Assembly: GCA_964391885.1 (NCBI GenBank)
Contig: CAYMNU010000010.1
Span: 1 to 64,000, forward strand
From: CAYMNU01 sp964391885
GTDB lineage: Archaea; Altiarchaeota; Altiarchaeia; JAFGQM01
DNA: 64,000 nucleotides
Direction of reading: 5' to 3'
The position numbers were made by a program, and so were the translations under genes. Within the stretch, counting starts at the first letter, position 1; the number at the start of each line of letters is the position of its first letter. Under the pieces are notes generated by a model. That model was not told the origin of the DNA and made no database searches. It saw only the letters and a list, made by a program, of their open reading frames with translations. Shown here one piece after another: positions 41,672 through 50,945 of the stretch.

Positions 41672-41986
41672 ATGCCCAGACACCGAAGAAGCGAGGTTTT
41701 GCCCCAAAGGCTATTGGATGCGATTAAGGCTAGCCCTGAGCATAGTTTTTTGGGCAGGGTACACTTTATTCGAGGAGGGGGCTTGCAAGGGGCCAGGGTA
41801 GGCCTTCTAAAACCTAAGAATATAAAAACAGCCAGTGGAAAGGCAGTAGATGTACAGTATACACTCTCTGAGCATGTTATAACAAGAGTCGAGTTCTTGC
41901 GCGAGGAAATAGCCAAGCCTCTTCACATTGCTCATTTCAACCCTGAGAATGGGATCAAGCTAGGCACTGCATTGGATCTTTACTGA
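41672..41986 (+). CDS. Small protein of unknown function
   Basis: 104 residues starting MPRHRRSEVLPQRLLDAIKA. A basic N-terminal helix is followed by a beta-rich domain (FLGRVHFIRGGGLQGARVGL, VDVQYTLSEHVITRVEF). No family recognised. ACTATAAAATTAG upstream may act as its TATA box. In style it resembles the two unknown genes near 38.2-39.2 kb. Confidence 0.5.
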   Translation: MPRHRRSEVLPQRLLDAIKASPEHSFLGRVHFIRGGGLQGARVGLLKPKNIKTASGKAVDVQYTLSEHVITRVEFLREEIAKPLHIAHFNPENGIKLGTALDLY

Positions 41987-42012
41987 AAGCATTTGATTCC
42001 GGCAGCATGAAG

Positions 42013-42022
42013 CTTTTTATAC
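42013..42022 (+). promoter_or_regulatory. TATA box of the rpl30e-nusA operon
   Basis: CTTTTTATAC lies about 90 bases before the L30e ATG, so the transcript would have a leader of about 65 bases. That leader contains a 4-bp GC hairpin (CGGG-TTTTTG-CCCG, 42088-42101) and a GCAAAGC/GCTTGC pairing, long for this genome. Confidence 0.45.
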
Positions 42023-42109
42023 AGAACCCTTCAAAATACCCGCCGGGGCTTGCATCGATTGGTGCAAAGCTTATGGCTTGCGAAACGCGGGTTTTTGCCC
42101 GAACAAGAA

Positions 42110-42403
42110 ATGAACTTTGAAGACGAGATAAAAAAGGTCCTAAAGGACGGCGAGCTTATAATCGGCGATAAGCAGGTTAAAAAAGCCCTTCTTTCCGGCA
42201 AGGCTAAAATGGTAATCGTGGCGTCAAACGCATCAGACGCGATAAAGCAAGACATGTCAAGATATGCACAGCTTTCCGAAATCAAATACTATGAGTACCC
42301 AGACAGTTCAACAGAGCTAGGGTATAAATGCGCAAAACCGTTCCCTGTATTGACTATAGCCATAAAGAATGAAGGCGGAAGTGACATTCTCAAACTGGTC
42401 TGA
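42110..42403 (+). CDS. rpl30e: Ribosomal protein L30e (eL30)
   Basis: A 97-residue kink-turn-binding protein of the large subunit. It starts MNFEDEIKKVLKDGELIIGD and contains GKAKMVIVASNASDAIKQDM and GYKCAKPFPVLTIAI. The frame extends to a TTG at 42050, but the ATG gives the standard archaeal length. It is followed after two bases by nusA, as in many archaea, but here away from the large RNA polymerase genes and from S12/S7. Confidence 0.93.
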   Translation: MNFEDEIKKVLKDGELIIGDKQVKKALLSGKAKMVIVASNASDAIKQDMSRYAQLSEIKYYEYPDSSTELGYKCAKPFPVLTIAIKNEGGSDILKLV

Positions 42404-42405
42404 CG

Positions 42406-42804
42406 ATGCTTCTTAACACCAGGGACCTTCAGCTAATGAGCGCATTTGAGGATATAACTAAGTCTAGGGTAAGTGATTGCTTTGAATTTGAGGATGTTAT
42501 AGCCTTTATAGTTGAGAAGGGCGAACTTGGCAAAGCGATAGGCAAGGGCGGTGCAAACATCGCCGAAGCAAGAAAAAAACTTAGAAAGAGGATTGCAGTA
42601 TTTGAAGATTCAGAAAACCCGAGAGAATTTATAGAAAAGGCGTGTTCGCCCGTTAAAGTCAGCGTCATGGTTACGGAAAATTATGTCAAGATAGATGCAC
42701 CAAGGGGGCAAAGAGATGATATTGCCGGCAAGCAGATACGCCTAATAAAAGAGCTGGTCAAGAGAAGACTAAAAGTAGACCGGATAGATTTCACATTTGT
42801 TTAA
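42406..42804 (+). CDS. nusA: Archaeal NusA-like KH-domain protein
   Basis: 132 residues with two KH-like RNA-binding domains and no S1 domain. KGELGKAIGKGGANIAEARK is the GxxG loop of the first; GQRDDIAGKQIRLIKELVKR belongs to the second. The archaeal protein is thought to act in transcription termination or elongation. It is directly linked to rpl30e. Confidence 0.92.
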   Translation: MLLNTRDLQLMSAFEDITKSRVSDCFEFEDVIAFIVEKGELGKAIGKGGANIAEARKKLRKRIAVFEDSENPREFIEKACSPVKVSVMVTENYVKIDAPRGQRDDIAGKQIRLIKELVKRRLKVDRIDFTFV

Positions 42805-42834
42805 CACCAAACAAGGCAACTGCAGACACCAGGA

Positions 42835-43863
42835 CTAATTAAGTTCACCGGCCCTTTTGACAAATTCTAATGCGAGCTCGCTGGCCTTTTTCATATCATC
42901 CAGATTAGCAATGCTGCTCGGGGAGTGAATATAGCGTGTAGGTACGGATATGCCTCCGCTCATTATCCCCGCATTGCTCATGTATATAATGGCCCCGTCA
43001 GTCATGCCGCCCTTGGTAGCCTCCAACTGGTAAGGTATTTTAGCATCTCTGGCACACTGCACCATTAGCCGCTTAACCTTGGGAGAGGGAACCATGCCCC
43101 TTCCACTTGACTCGATGACTGTGATGCACGGGCCGCCGCCCATCTTGATTGCAGTCTCGTTCTCGCTAATATCGGGTACATCGCCGGATATGCTGACATC
43201 CAGTGCTACGGCGACGTCTGGATCTATGCTAAATGCAGAGGTGCGTGCGCCCTTCAGACCCAATTCCTCTTGGACTGTCGCGACGCCATAGAGGGTGCCC
43301 TTGAAATCCTTCAGGTTTTTCATAACCTCAATCAATACTGCACAGCCTATCCTATTATCCAAGGCTTTTGCCATTACATTCTTACCTAGCTGGACAAATG
43401 AAGTATCAAAGACCACGGGATCGCCTATTTGTACGCGCTTTAGGGTCTCATCTTTATCCAATCCAGTATCTATATACATCTCATCCAGCTTTATTTTCTT
43501 CTTGGACTCCTCATCCTTTTTTAGGTGGGGGGGCTTGAAGCCTATTGTCCCGGGGATGGGGCCCTTTTCAGTGAGTATTTTCACCCTTGCGGCCGGGAGC
43601 GTCTCATCATCTATACCCCCTATTTCAATAAACCTTATGAATCCCTTTTCGTCTATGTGCTTGACTAATAGGCCTATTTCATCCATATGGGCAGCTAGCA
43701 TTATCTTCGGGCTTCCGCTGCCTTTTTTACAGACTACATTGCCGAACTTATCGACACTGGTTTCGCCGTATTTGCCCAATTCCTTGAGCATTATAGAGCT
43801 TACCTCATCCTCATATCCGCTGATACCCGAAGCATTGCAAAGCTTTTCAAGAAGGTCTTTCAT
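42835..43863 (-). CDS. M42 family aminopeptidase/endoglucanase-type metallopeptidase
   Basis: Tetrahedral cytosolic aminopeptidase of the TET type. Metal ligands and catalytic residues lie in MLAAHMDEIGLLV, KALDNRIGCAVLIEVM, TVQEELGLKGA, VALDVSISGD and YIHSPSSIAN. The ATG at 43863 gives the standard start, MKDLLEKLCNASGISGYEDE, and 342 residues; the long upstream open frame overlaps the divergent RNase Z gene. Only 43 bases separate the two start codons. Confidence 0.93.
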   Translation of the reverse strand: MKDLLEKLCNASGISGYEDEVSSIMLKELGKYGETSVDKFGNVVCKKGSGSPKIMLAAHMDEIGLLVKHIDEKGFIRFIEIGGIDDETLPAARVKILTEKGPIPGTIGFKPPHLKKDEESKKKIKLDEMYIDTGLDKDETLKRVQIGDPVVFDTSFVQLGKNVMAKALDNRIGCAVLIEVMKNLKDFKGTLYGVATVQEELGLKGARTSAFSIDPDVAVALDVSISGDVPDISENETAIKMGGGPCITVIESSGRGMVPSPKVKRLMVQCARDAKIPYQLEATKGGMTDGAIIYMSNAGIMSGGISVPTRYIHSPSSIANLDDMKKASELALEFVKRAGELN

Positions 43864-43906
43864 CTTAAACTCCGCTATTTTTGAAAGGCTAGCATGAAAA
43901 ATAAGA

Positions 43907-44815
43907 ATGATTAAAATCCAGTTTCTTGGAACATCGGGCTCGGTACCCACGGAGTCGCGAGGCATGCCTGCGGTGTATCTTGAGTACAACGGCAGCAAAA
44001 TGCTGTTTGATTGCGGGGAAGGGACGCAGCGCCAGATGAGGATAGCAAAAATACCCTTCATGAAGCTGGACAAGGTATTCCTCTCGCATTTTCATGCAGA
44101 CCATTGTCTGGGGCTCGGCGGCTTGATACAAACTATGGATTTGTTCAGGCGCAGCAAGAAGCTTGAGATATACGGTCCCAAGGGCATACATGATGTCGTG
44201 GAAAAAGTTATAAGCACGGGACATTTCATCCTCGAGGGGTTCGACCTTGAGATAAATGAGGTAAATGTGAAGGGCGTTCAGAAGATAGTTACAGATAAGC
44301 AGGGTAGCATTAGTTGCGCCCCCCTAGACCACAACGTGCCGTGCCTGGGGTTCTCTTTTGAAGAAAATGAGAAACGGCCGTTCCTTAAACAAAAGGCCCT
44401 GGACCTAGGCGTGCCTGAGGGAAGGCTTTTCAAGGCACTCCAGCAGGGCGAGAGCGTGAAAATAGGGAAAACTACCATAAAGCCCGACCAGGTGCTTGGG
44501 AAGGCAATCCCGGGCAGGAAGGTGACATACATACCCGATACGCGGCCCTGTACTATGGGAATAAAGCTGGCTAAAGGAAGTGACGTCTTGATACATGAAT
44601 CAAGCTTCTCTCATGAGATAATAGAGTCTGCAGTCGAGGGCAAGCACACTACTGCAAAGGAGGCTGCTCAAGTTGCGAAAAAGGCCAATGTGAAGAGCCT
44701 TTACCTTAACCACATAAGCCAGCGCTATGCAAATGCAGAAAAACTAGAAAAAGAAGCAAGGGAAGTCTTCCTCGATTCTTATGTGGCAAGCGATTTCCAG
44801 GTTATTGAGTTGTAA
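43907..44815 (+). CDS. rnz: Ribonuclease Z (tRNA 3' endonuclease)
   Basis: Cuts tRNA precursors after the discriminator base. This matters here because none of the three tRNA genes encodes CCA. Zinc motif SHFHADHCLGLGGL lies near residue 60, and IQFLGTSGSVPTESRGMPAV, VTYIPDTRPC and HTTAKEAAQVA are family segments. The 302 residues are full length for the short form. The end overlaps the convergent coiled-coil gene by 14 bases. Confidence 0.94.
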   Translation: MIKIQFLGTSGSVPTESRGMPAVYLEYNGSKMLFDCGEGTQRQMRIAKIPFMKLDKVFLSHFHADHCLGLGGLIQTMDLFRRSKKLEIYGPKGIHDVVEKVISTGHFILEGFDLEINEVNVKGVQKIVTDKQGSISCAPLDHNVPCLGFSFEENEKRPFLKQKALDLGVPEGRLFKALQQGESVKIGKTTIKPDQVLGKAIPGRKVTYIPDTRPCTMGIKLAKGSDVLIHESSFSHEIIESAVEGKHTTAKEAAQVAKKANVKSLYLNHISQRYANAEKLEKEAREVFLDSYVASDFQVIEL

Positions 44816-45350
44816 TTTGCTGGATCCCCCCGCTCTTGTCGAGGTATATGTCAGCAGTCTTGCCTTCTGAAGTAACCTGGCCATGGCAGACTTCCATCCC
44901 GTCCAATGTCGTAATGCCGACTATTTCAGCTCTTAGAGAAGGTATCCCAGACCCAGGAGGGCCCTCTGCAAGTGTAATTACCTGGCCAACCGGGCACCAT
45001 TCGGAAACAGAAGAACTAAGTTTAGACTCAATAGAATCCAGTTGTGCGGATACTGTGCTTAATGAGGTCTGCACTTCGACAACCTGGTCATGCATTACCC
45101 ATAGGGCAGTGACAAAGGTCAGGGATAGCAGGAGTATCGCACCTGCTGTGAGAACATAATAGCTCTTCCATCGCATTAAGCCGAGCTCCTCGAACATCCG
45201 CAACAAGTCTTCCTTTCCTTCAATCCGCCTCTCTTCGGCCTCTATTGCACACTCTTCTTTCTCTATCTTCTTCAGAGTATCTTCGATTCTGCGCTCTTCC
45301 TGCTCTATTTTTTCAAGAGTGCTTTCCTTTGTCGCTTTTTTAGAGGCCAT
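44802..45350 (-). CDS. Membrane protein with cytoplasmic coiled coil and outside domain
   Basis: 182 residues, not recognised. Residues 10-55 are a charged heptad-like coiled coil (KIEQEERRIEDTLKKIEKEE). A membrane helix follows at about 65-85, then a second coiled segment (VEVQTSLSTVSAQLDSIES) and a small outside domain with two Cys (EWCP and EVCHG). The topology suggests N-terminus inside, so it may organise a protein complex at the membrane. Confidence 0.65.
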   Translation of the reverse strand: MASKKATKESTLEKIEQEERRIEDTLKKIEKEECAIEAEERRIEGKEDLLRMFEELGLMRWKSYYVLTAGAILLLSLTFVTALWVMHDQVVEVQTSLSTVSAQLDSIESKLSSSVSEWCPVGQVITLAEGPPGSGIPSLRAEIVGITTLDGMEVCHGQVTSEGKTADIYLDKSGGIQQITTQ

Positions 45351-45417
45351 TTTATCTTGATAATCTTATTGAGGGTCAAATAAAAACCTTTCGTGGGAGT
45401 ATATTCAAATCCCAATA

Positions 45418-45759
45418 CTATTTATCTATTTGTGCCCACTTCCCATCGCCCTCCCAAACCCTGACTGAGACTATATCCATCTCTGGCTTCAGTATATCAA
45501 ATATCCACAAGGCGATGTTCTCTGCAGTAGGGTTTTTCATTAGCTTATTAAGGTCTTTATGGTCAATGCTCGGCATGGTCTTTTCATTGACTATGCGCTT
45601 TATTTCTGAGAAGTCGAGAACCATGCCGTTTTCTTTAACTGGCCCTTCGACAACCACCCTTAGTTTATAGGTATGGCCATGGGGCTCCTCGCAGGGGCTG
45701 CCCTTGTCATCAAGTATATAATGCGCAGCATCGAACCTGAACTCTCTTGCTACTTTCAT
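45418..45759 (-). CDS. queD: 6-carboxy-tetrahydropterin synthase (QueD/PTPS family)
   Basis: 113 residues. Zinc-binding His in RFDAAHYI and EEPHGHTYKL, catalytic-region IDHKDLN, and the end VSVRVWEGDGKWAQ fit the family. The enzyme feeds 7-deazaguanine synthesis for archaeosine. In archaea some paralogues act in tetrahydropterin synthesis, which is relevant given the methanopterin-type gene at 51 kb. The start overlaps the gene before it by 4 bases. Confidence 0.92.
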   Translation of the reverse strand: MKVAREFRFDAAHYILDDKGSPCEEPHGHTYKLRVVVEGPVKENGMVLDFSEIKRIVNEKTMPSIDHKDLNKLMKNPTAENIALWIFDILKPEMDIVSVRVWEGDGKWAQIDK

Positions 45760-46799
45760 CTTGTGGTCAAAAGACCCCTGAGGTCTATATTCTTTTTTAC
45801 AAGCTTTTCGAGTTCGCTTATCTTGTCTTTTGAGTCCTTTGTCAGGAGAGGCTCCATAGAATCAACTTTTTTTGCCACTGCAAACGTATCGTCAGGAACC
45901 AAGAGTAGGGGCACACCTTTCTCTTCGGCTTTTGATATTATGTTGGAAGACGGCAGTATGCCATTAGTCAAGAGTATCGCCACGGTGTCGCTTTCAAGTG
46001 CCGCCAGAATCATATCGCTTCGGTCTCCCGGAGTTATCACCAGTTTTTCCCTGCGTTCACTGAATATTTTTTGGAGCGGGGAATCCACTGACATTGCGCC
46101 AATCAATATGTTTTTGACCAGCTTGTCAAGATTCCGTTCCCCTGCGACCACCTTGGCGAAGAGTGCATCCGCAAGATATCCTACTGAGAGATAGGTCAAA
46201 CCCGTGGCATAGGGCATGATGCCCAGCACTTTGACGCCGATGGCTTCAATCTCCTTGAGCTGGTTGAGCTTGAATTCTTGGGGATTGCTGACCTTGTTTA
46301 TTATGACGCCTGCAAAATCAAGGGCGCTGCTATCCAGGTACTTATGCAAAAATGCAATATTGTCAACAACGGAATCATCGTCGCCGGTGACGACTACAAC
46401 GAGCCTTCCACCAGTATGCTTTGCCAAGGACAAAGAACCAAGATGTACATGAGTCCCATACATCAGGTCTTTTCCTCCCTCTATAAACAAAAGTTCTTTT
46501 CCCGTCCCCACTATCTCAGCAGCCTCGAGCAATCGGTCCCGGGTCCCGTCTCCGCTATACGAGTACCTAAGTTTTGAATGATCAAAGCCGAAGCACATGT
46601 CTTCGGGGTTATCGTCCAGGGAGAAAAGGCCAGACATAAGGACTGTATCATAGTCCCAGATTCTCTTTTTCCTATAGACCATGCGGTCGCCGAAAGGCTT
46701 CATGTAACCTATCTTCTTTCCCAGGGCCTTTGCGATGCCGGCTATTATGCTGGTCTTGCCCGCCCCTTCATGCATCGATGCAAACACTAGCTTATCCAT
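45756..46799 (-). CDS. BioD-like NTPase with DRTGG domain (phosphotransacetylase N-terminal type)
   Basis: 347 residues. The N-terminal half is a P-loop domain of the dethiobiotin synthetase fold (FASMHEGAGKTSIIAGIAKA at about residue 5, FIEGGKDLMYG). The C-terminal half contains a DRTGG domain (LVITPGDRSDMILAALESDT). The same two domains precede the catalytic part in long phosphotransacetylases. Its place right after acetyl-CoA synthetase, overlapping by 8 bases, suggests a regulatory role in acyl-CoA metabolism. Confidence 0.8.
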   Translation of the reverse strand: MDKLVFASMHEGAGKTSIIAGIAKALGKKIGYMKPFGDRMVYRKKRIWDYDTVLMSGLFSLDDNPEDMCFGFDHSKLRYSYSGDGTRDRLLEAAEIVGTGKELLFIEGGKDLMYGTHVHLGSLSLAKHTGGRLVVVVTGDDDSVVDNIAFLHKYLDSSALDFAGVIINKVSNPQEFKLNQLKEIEAIGVKVLGIMPYATGLTYLSVGYLADALFAKVVAGERNLDKLVKNILIGAMSVDSPLQKIFSERREKLVITPGDRSDMILAALESDTVAILLTNGILPSSNIISKAEEKGVPLLLVPDDTFAVAKKVDSMEPLLTKDSKDKISELEKLVKKNIDLRGLLTTR

Positions 46800-48936
46800 C
46801 CTCGTTTTCTCCCTTTGTTTTTGAACCTTTTGAAAGTAAAACCCGGACATCTACCGCCCTCACTCCCTTGCCCTGCTCGTATACTGCAACCGGGTTAATT
46901 TCTATATCGCTTATTAGTTTGCAACGCCTGATTATGCTAGCCACCCTGATTATCGTGTCGACTAGTGCATTTATGTCTTTTTTGTCTTCGCCGCGCACAC
47001 CCAGCAGTATCTGGTAGGATTTAATCTCCTTAATCATTGAGATTATCTCATTTCGGTCCAGGGGCACGGAGCGGAAGGCTATGTCTTTCATAACCTCAAC
47101 GTATATCCCCCCCATACCACACATTATGGTTGGTCCGAATTTGGCGTCTTTTCTCGCACCCACTATTATCTCAGTGCCTGCTTTTATCATCTCGGCTATC
47201 TCCACCCCTTTAATAACTGCATTCGGCTTATGGGACTTGCATGAGCTTATTATGGCTTGATATGCGTCAATGATTTCCCTATCAGATTCAAGTCCAAGTA
47301 TCACACCGCCGACGTCGCTCTTGTGCAGTATATCCTTTGAGACTACCTTCATGACTACTGGGTACCCGATCTCCCGGGCAAACTTAACTGCCTGGTCTAT
47401 GCTCTCTGCTATTTTGCTTTTTGGTGTTGTGACACCAGCTACGCGCATAACCTCTCTGCATTCATCGGCAAGAAGGAAATCTCTGCCATCTGAAAGGGCT
47501 TTGGATGCTATATCTTCTATTGAATTCGTGTCCATGGGCAGCTCAGCATGCTTTTCTGCGCGGTTTCTGATGTAATTGCAGTAAGTCTCCATTGCGCCTA
47601 GGCATGATACGCCCTGGTAAACATCATCGAATACTGGCACCCCCTTGCGCCTTAAGTCATCTATAGACCGCTCGATGGCTTCGCCGCCAAAGATAGAGAA
47701 AACCAGGGGCTTCCCGCCCTTGAGATAACTGCGATAATTGCGCTCTATGAGGCGGGAAAGGTTTTCGGCGTCGAATACGGCAGTCTCACAATAAAGTGCG
47801 ATTACGGAATCAATGTCCTTGCTTGAGAGCGCCGCCGAAAGGGCAAGCTCGTATTCCTTAGAGGTGGCACCCCCCGTGACATCAATCGGGTTCTTTGTAG
47901 AGCCGAAGTCGGGCGTTGCCCGGGAGAACAATTTTTTTAGCTTGGATGAATCATCGTAGAGCTCTATGCCGTATTTTTCACAGGCATCCGCAGCCATGAC
48001 GCCAATGCCACCCCCATTTGTTATGATAACGCAGTTTTTGCCTTTTGGCAACGAGCTGGTGTCAAAGAATTTACACCAGTTGAATGCATCTTCTATGCTT
48101 TCGGCCCTGAGAGCGCCGCATTGGCGCATTATATCATCGAAAACCTTGTCTGAGCCTGCAAGAGAGCCGGTGTGCGAGGCAACAGCAATGGCGCCTCTTT
48201 TAGACCTGCCGGATTTAATAACTATTACGGGCTTCCTTTTGGTAGCCTTTTTCAGTATCCTGACCATCTCTTCGCCCTTTCTCACCCCCTCGATATACAT
48301 GAGTATTGTCCGTGTCTCCTTTTGGGCCATGAGATATTCTAAAAGCTCGGACTCGCTGACATCAGCCTTGTTACCGACAGATACTATCGCAGAAAGCCCC
48401 ATACTCTCAACTGCTGTCTTGCCTATCATAGAAAGCCCCAGCGCACCGCTTTGTGTTATAATAGCCACACCCCCGGGGAGGATGCGGTCAGGGCCGAATG
48501 TAGCATTGAGAGAGCACACTGAGGAATACACCCCGAAAATATTGGGACCCAGTACCCTCATACCACGGCTTTTGGCATACCTGACTATCTTCTTCTCTTC
48601 TTCAATATTGCCGATTTCCGAGAAACCTGAAGTGATTATCGGGGCGAACTTGACACCTGCATCGGCACATTCCTTAACTGAATCAAATACATATTTTGCA
48701 GGTATGCATATGTCGGCTATGTCTATCTCGCCGGGGACCTCATTTATGCTCTTATACACCTTGAGGCCCATAATCTCGCCGCCTTTGGGGTTTATCGGGT
48801 AAATCCTGCCCTTAAATCCGCCCTTGATTATATTCTCAAGCACCTTGAAGCCTATCTTTGCGGGCTCGTGCGACGCACCTATTACCGCGACAGAGCGGGG
48901 TTCAAACAGGTATTTTATATCTGGTTTTTTCGACAT
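46792..48936 (-). CDS. Acetyl-CoA synthetase (ADP-forming), fused alpha-beta chain
   Basis: Converts acetyl-CoA, ADP and phosphate to acetate, CoA and ATP, an energy-yielding step in many archaea. CoA-binding Rossmann domain: RSVAVIGASHEPAKIGFKVL. Phospho-His segment: VASHTGSLAGSDKVFD. C-terminal ATP-grasp domain: ATTPKSKIAES-like start, GYPVVMKVVSKDILHKSDVG and the end EINPVAVYEQGKG. The ATG at 48936 gives 714 residues; a TTG nine codons upstream overlaps the TATA region and is rejected. Confidence 0.93.
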   Translation of the reverse strand: MSKKPDIKYLFEPRSVAVIGASHEPAKIGFKVLENIIKGGFKGRIYPINPKGGEIMGLKVYKSINEVPGEIDIADICIPAKYVFDSVKECADAGVKFAPIITSGFSEIGNIEEEKKIVRYAKSRGMRVLGPNIFGVYSSVCSLNATFGPDRILPGGVAIITQSGALGLSMIGKTAVESMGLSAIVSVGNKADVSESELLEYLMAQKETRTILMYIEGVRKGEEMVRILKKATKRKPVIVIKSGRSKRGAIAVASHTGSLAGSDKVFDDIMRQCGALRAESIEDAFNWCKFFDTSSLPKGKNCVIITNGGGIGVMAADACEKYGIELYDDSSKLKKLFSRATPDFGSTKNPIDVTGGATSKEYELALSAALSSKDIDSVIALYCETAVFDAENLSRLIERNYRSYLKGGKPLVFSIFGGEAIERSIDDLRRKGVPVFDDVYQGVSCLGAMETYCNYIRNRAEKHAELPMDTNSIEDIASKALSDGRDFLLADECREVMRVAGVTTPKSKIAESIDQAVKFAREIGYPVVMKVVSKDILHKSDVGGVILGLESDREIIDAYQAIISSCKSHKPNAVIKGVEIAEMIKAGTEIIVGARKDAKFGPTIMCGMGGIYVEVMKDIAFRSVPLDRNEIISMIKEIKSYQILLGVRGEDKKDINALVDTIIRVASIIRRCKLISDIEINPVAVYEQGKGVRAVDVRVLLSKGSKTKGENEDG

Positions 48937-48963
48937 TGTAATGGGAATGTTGCTGCTAGCCAA

Positions 48964-48976
48964 TATAAAAATAAAT
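48964..48976 (-). promoter_or_regulatory. TATA box of the acetyl-CoA synthetase operon
   Basis: Read on the minus strand it is ATTTATTTTTATA, about 34 bases before the ATG, predicting a leader below 10 bases. It touches the stop codon of the CoA-transferase gene upstream, so the two genes are probably transcribed separately. Confidence 0.55.
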
Positions 48977-50865
48977 TAAGCGGTCTTGAAAATCATCTTC
49001 ATCTCATATACCCCCTCGACGCTCTTCTTATCGATATCAAAGCCCATGTCCTCGAAGAGCCTGATCATGTGGCTGTTGTCCACAAGAACCTCTGCAGTAA
49101 AGCCTAAAAGGCCCTGCTTCTTCGCGAGATAAGTCAGATGAGAGAGCAGCTGGTGGCCTATGCCCCTGTTTTGGAAATCGTCGCGAACCACTATTGCAAC
49201 TTCTGCGGTGTGCCGTGACTCGTCTATGCCGTACTGGCCGACTGCGACCACTTCTTCATTGCCCTCACCGTCACCAAGGAGCGCAAGTATAAGGGTTTCC
49301 TGTGTGTAATCTATGATGACAAACTCCTGCAAGCGCTCATGGGGCATGTCCCTGCGGGCTGAGATAAATCGCTTGTAGGTGCTTTCATCAGACAGGGAAT
49401 AAAAAAAGTCCTTGAGAAGGGGCTCATCGCTTATCTTCACCGGCCTGAGGAAAAGATTAAGGCCTGTCCGCGTAGTCCTATAAGTCTCAAGCTCTTCTGG
49501 ATATTCCCCTCGCTTTCCGGGTATGAATGCCTGGTCGGAATATATTAATCCCCTCTTTTTTGCGTCTTCAATCAATGCAGGCCGGAATTTGGGGTGGGCT
49601 ATAGAGATTAAATCCATTGCCCGCTCACGCATATTTTTTCCATGAAGATAAGCAATGCCATATTCCGTAACGACATAATGTACATCACCCCGGGTGAGCG
49701 TTACCCCCGCCCCGCTTTTGAGGAAGGGAACGATTCTGGAAACCTTGTCGTTGTCTGCCGTCGACTGCATTGCCAGTATTGTTTTCCCGCCCTTGGAAAG
49801 CACAGCGCCGCGCATGAAGTCTGCCTGCCCCCCTATGCCACTGTAGAACGTATTGCCCAATGACTCGGCAGTAGCTTGGCCGGTAAGATCTATCTCAAGG
49901 CCGCTGTTTATGGCAACCATGTTCTCATTGCTTGATATGACACGGGGGTTGTTGACATAGTCGATGGAGTGAAATTTAATCGAGGGATTATTGTTTATAA
50001 AGTCGTATGTGGCTTTCTTGCCCATGCAAAAAGATGCGACAGTGTGCCCTCGGTTGATGGTCTTTTTTGAATTGGTAATGGCTCCTTTTTTGATCAGTTC
50101 CACGAGCCCGTCGCTTATGAGCTCGGTATGTACACCCAGGTCTTTTTTGTCCGCGAGCTTAGAGATTATTGCATTAGGTATGCTGCCATAGCCCACCTGT
50201 ATAGTGTCACCATCATCTATTATCCTTGCGACATAGTCGCCTATCTTTTTGGAGATTTTGTCGGAGACTGTTGACTCATATTCAAGGAGAGGTTCGTCTT
50301 TGCAGACAAAGAAATCCACTTCGCTCACGTGTATGAAGCTATCGCCGTGCGTACGTGGCATTTTTGAGTTCACCTGTGCTATGACCAGCCTTGCGCTTTC
50401 CGCTGCCGCCTTGCTTATGTCAACGCTTATGCCAAGGCTCATGTATCCGTGCTCATCAGGTGGAGAGACCTGGATAAGGGCTACGTCAATGGGTATGCGC
50501 GCATCGCTAAACATTCGCGGAACTTCAGAGAGGAATATTGGTGTATAATCAGCCATGCCTTTATTGATGGCATCCCGTGTGTTCTTGCCTATGAAGAATG
50601 AGTTATGGCGAAAGTTCTTTTTGAACTTCTGGTCAGTGTACGGTGCGATTCCAAGAGTCCATACCTGAAGAAGCTCTGCATCAAAAAAGGCTTTGGGGTG
50701 GGATTCTACATATTTTACCAGCGAGTTAACGAGGTATTGCGGTTCGCCGCATGCCGTTGAAATGAATATCCTGTCGCCAGGATGGATTTTGGAAAAGATG
50801 CTTTCCTCGGATGCAAACTTATCCGGGAATTCCTTTTTCATTGCACTTATAGTTGCATTTTCCAT
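48976..50865 (-). CDS. Acetyl-CoA hydrolase/CoA-transferase fused to a GNAT acetyltransferase domain
   Basis: 629 residues. Residues 1 to about 430 are the CoA-transferase/hydrolase fold (FISTACGEPQYLVNSLVKYV, VALIQVSPPDEHGYMSLGIS, QVGYGSIPNAIISKL, GIGGQADFMRGA, TEYGIAYLHGK). About 450-629 form a GNAT domain (DFQNRGIGHQLLSHL as acetyl-CoA-binding loop). The fusion points to acyl-CoA/acyl exchange with protein or small-molecule acetylation. A ribosome binding site GGTGG lies 5 bases before the ATG. Confidence 0.9.
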   Translation of the reverse strand: MENATISAMKKEFPDKFASEESIFSKIHPGDRIFISTACGEPQYLVNSLVKYVESHPKAFFDAELLQVWTLGIAPYTDQKFKKNFRHNSFFIGKNTRDAINKGMADYTPIFLSEVPRMFSDARIPIDVALIQVSPPDEHGYMSLGISVDISKAAAESARLVIAQVNSKMPRTHGDSFIHVSEVDFFVCKDEPLLEYESTVSDKISKKIGDYVARIIDDGDTIQVGYGSIPNAIISKLADKKDLGVHTELISDGLVELIKKGAITNSKKTINRGHTVASFCMGKKATYDFINNNPSIKFHSIDYVNNPRVISSNENMVAINSGLEIDLTGQATAESLGNTFYSGIGGQADFMRGAVLSKGGKTILAMQSTADNDKVSRIVPFLKSGAGVTLTRGDVHYVVTEYGIAYLHGKNMRERAMDLISIAHPKFRPALIEDAKKRGLIYSDQAFIPGKRGEYPEELETYRTTRTGLNLFLRPVKISDEPLLKDFFYSLSDESTYKRFISARRDMPHERLQEFVIIDYTQETLILALLGDGEGNEEVVAVGQYGIDESRHTAEVAIVVRDDFQNRGIGHQLLSHLTYLAKKQGLLGFTAEVLVDNSHMIRLFEDMGFDIDKKSVEGVYEMKMIFKTA

Positions 50866-50902
50866 TTATACCACCCTAGGGGCTTATATTCTGTTTGGCA
50901 AG

Positions 50903-50913
50903 TTAAAAATATA
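50903..50913 (-). promoter_or_regulatory. TATA box of the CoA-transferase/GNAT gene
   Basis: On the minus strand TATATTTTTAA, centred about 43 bases before the ATG. It would give a leader of about 17 bases that holds the GGTGG ribosome binding site. Confidence 0.55.
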
Positions 50914-50945
50914 CGGGTCCGAAAACTGCATTAGGGTTTTGGACA

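Noticed and set aside
42050..42109. TTG-initiated extension of L30e
   Set aside because: Adds 20 residues not seen in the family and lies within the hairpin-bearing leader.
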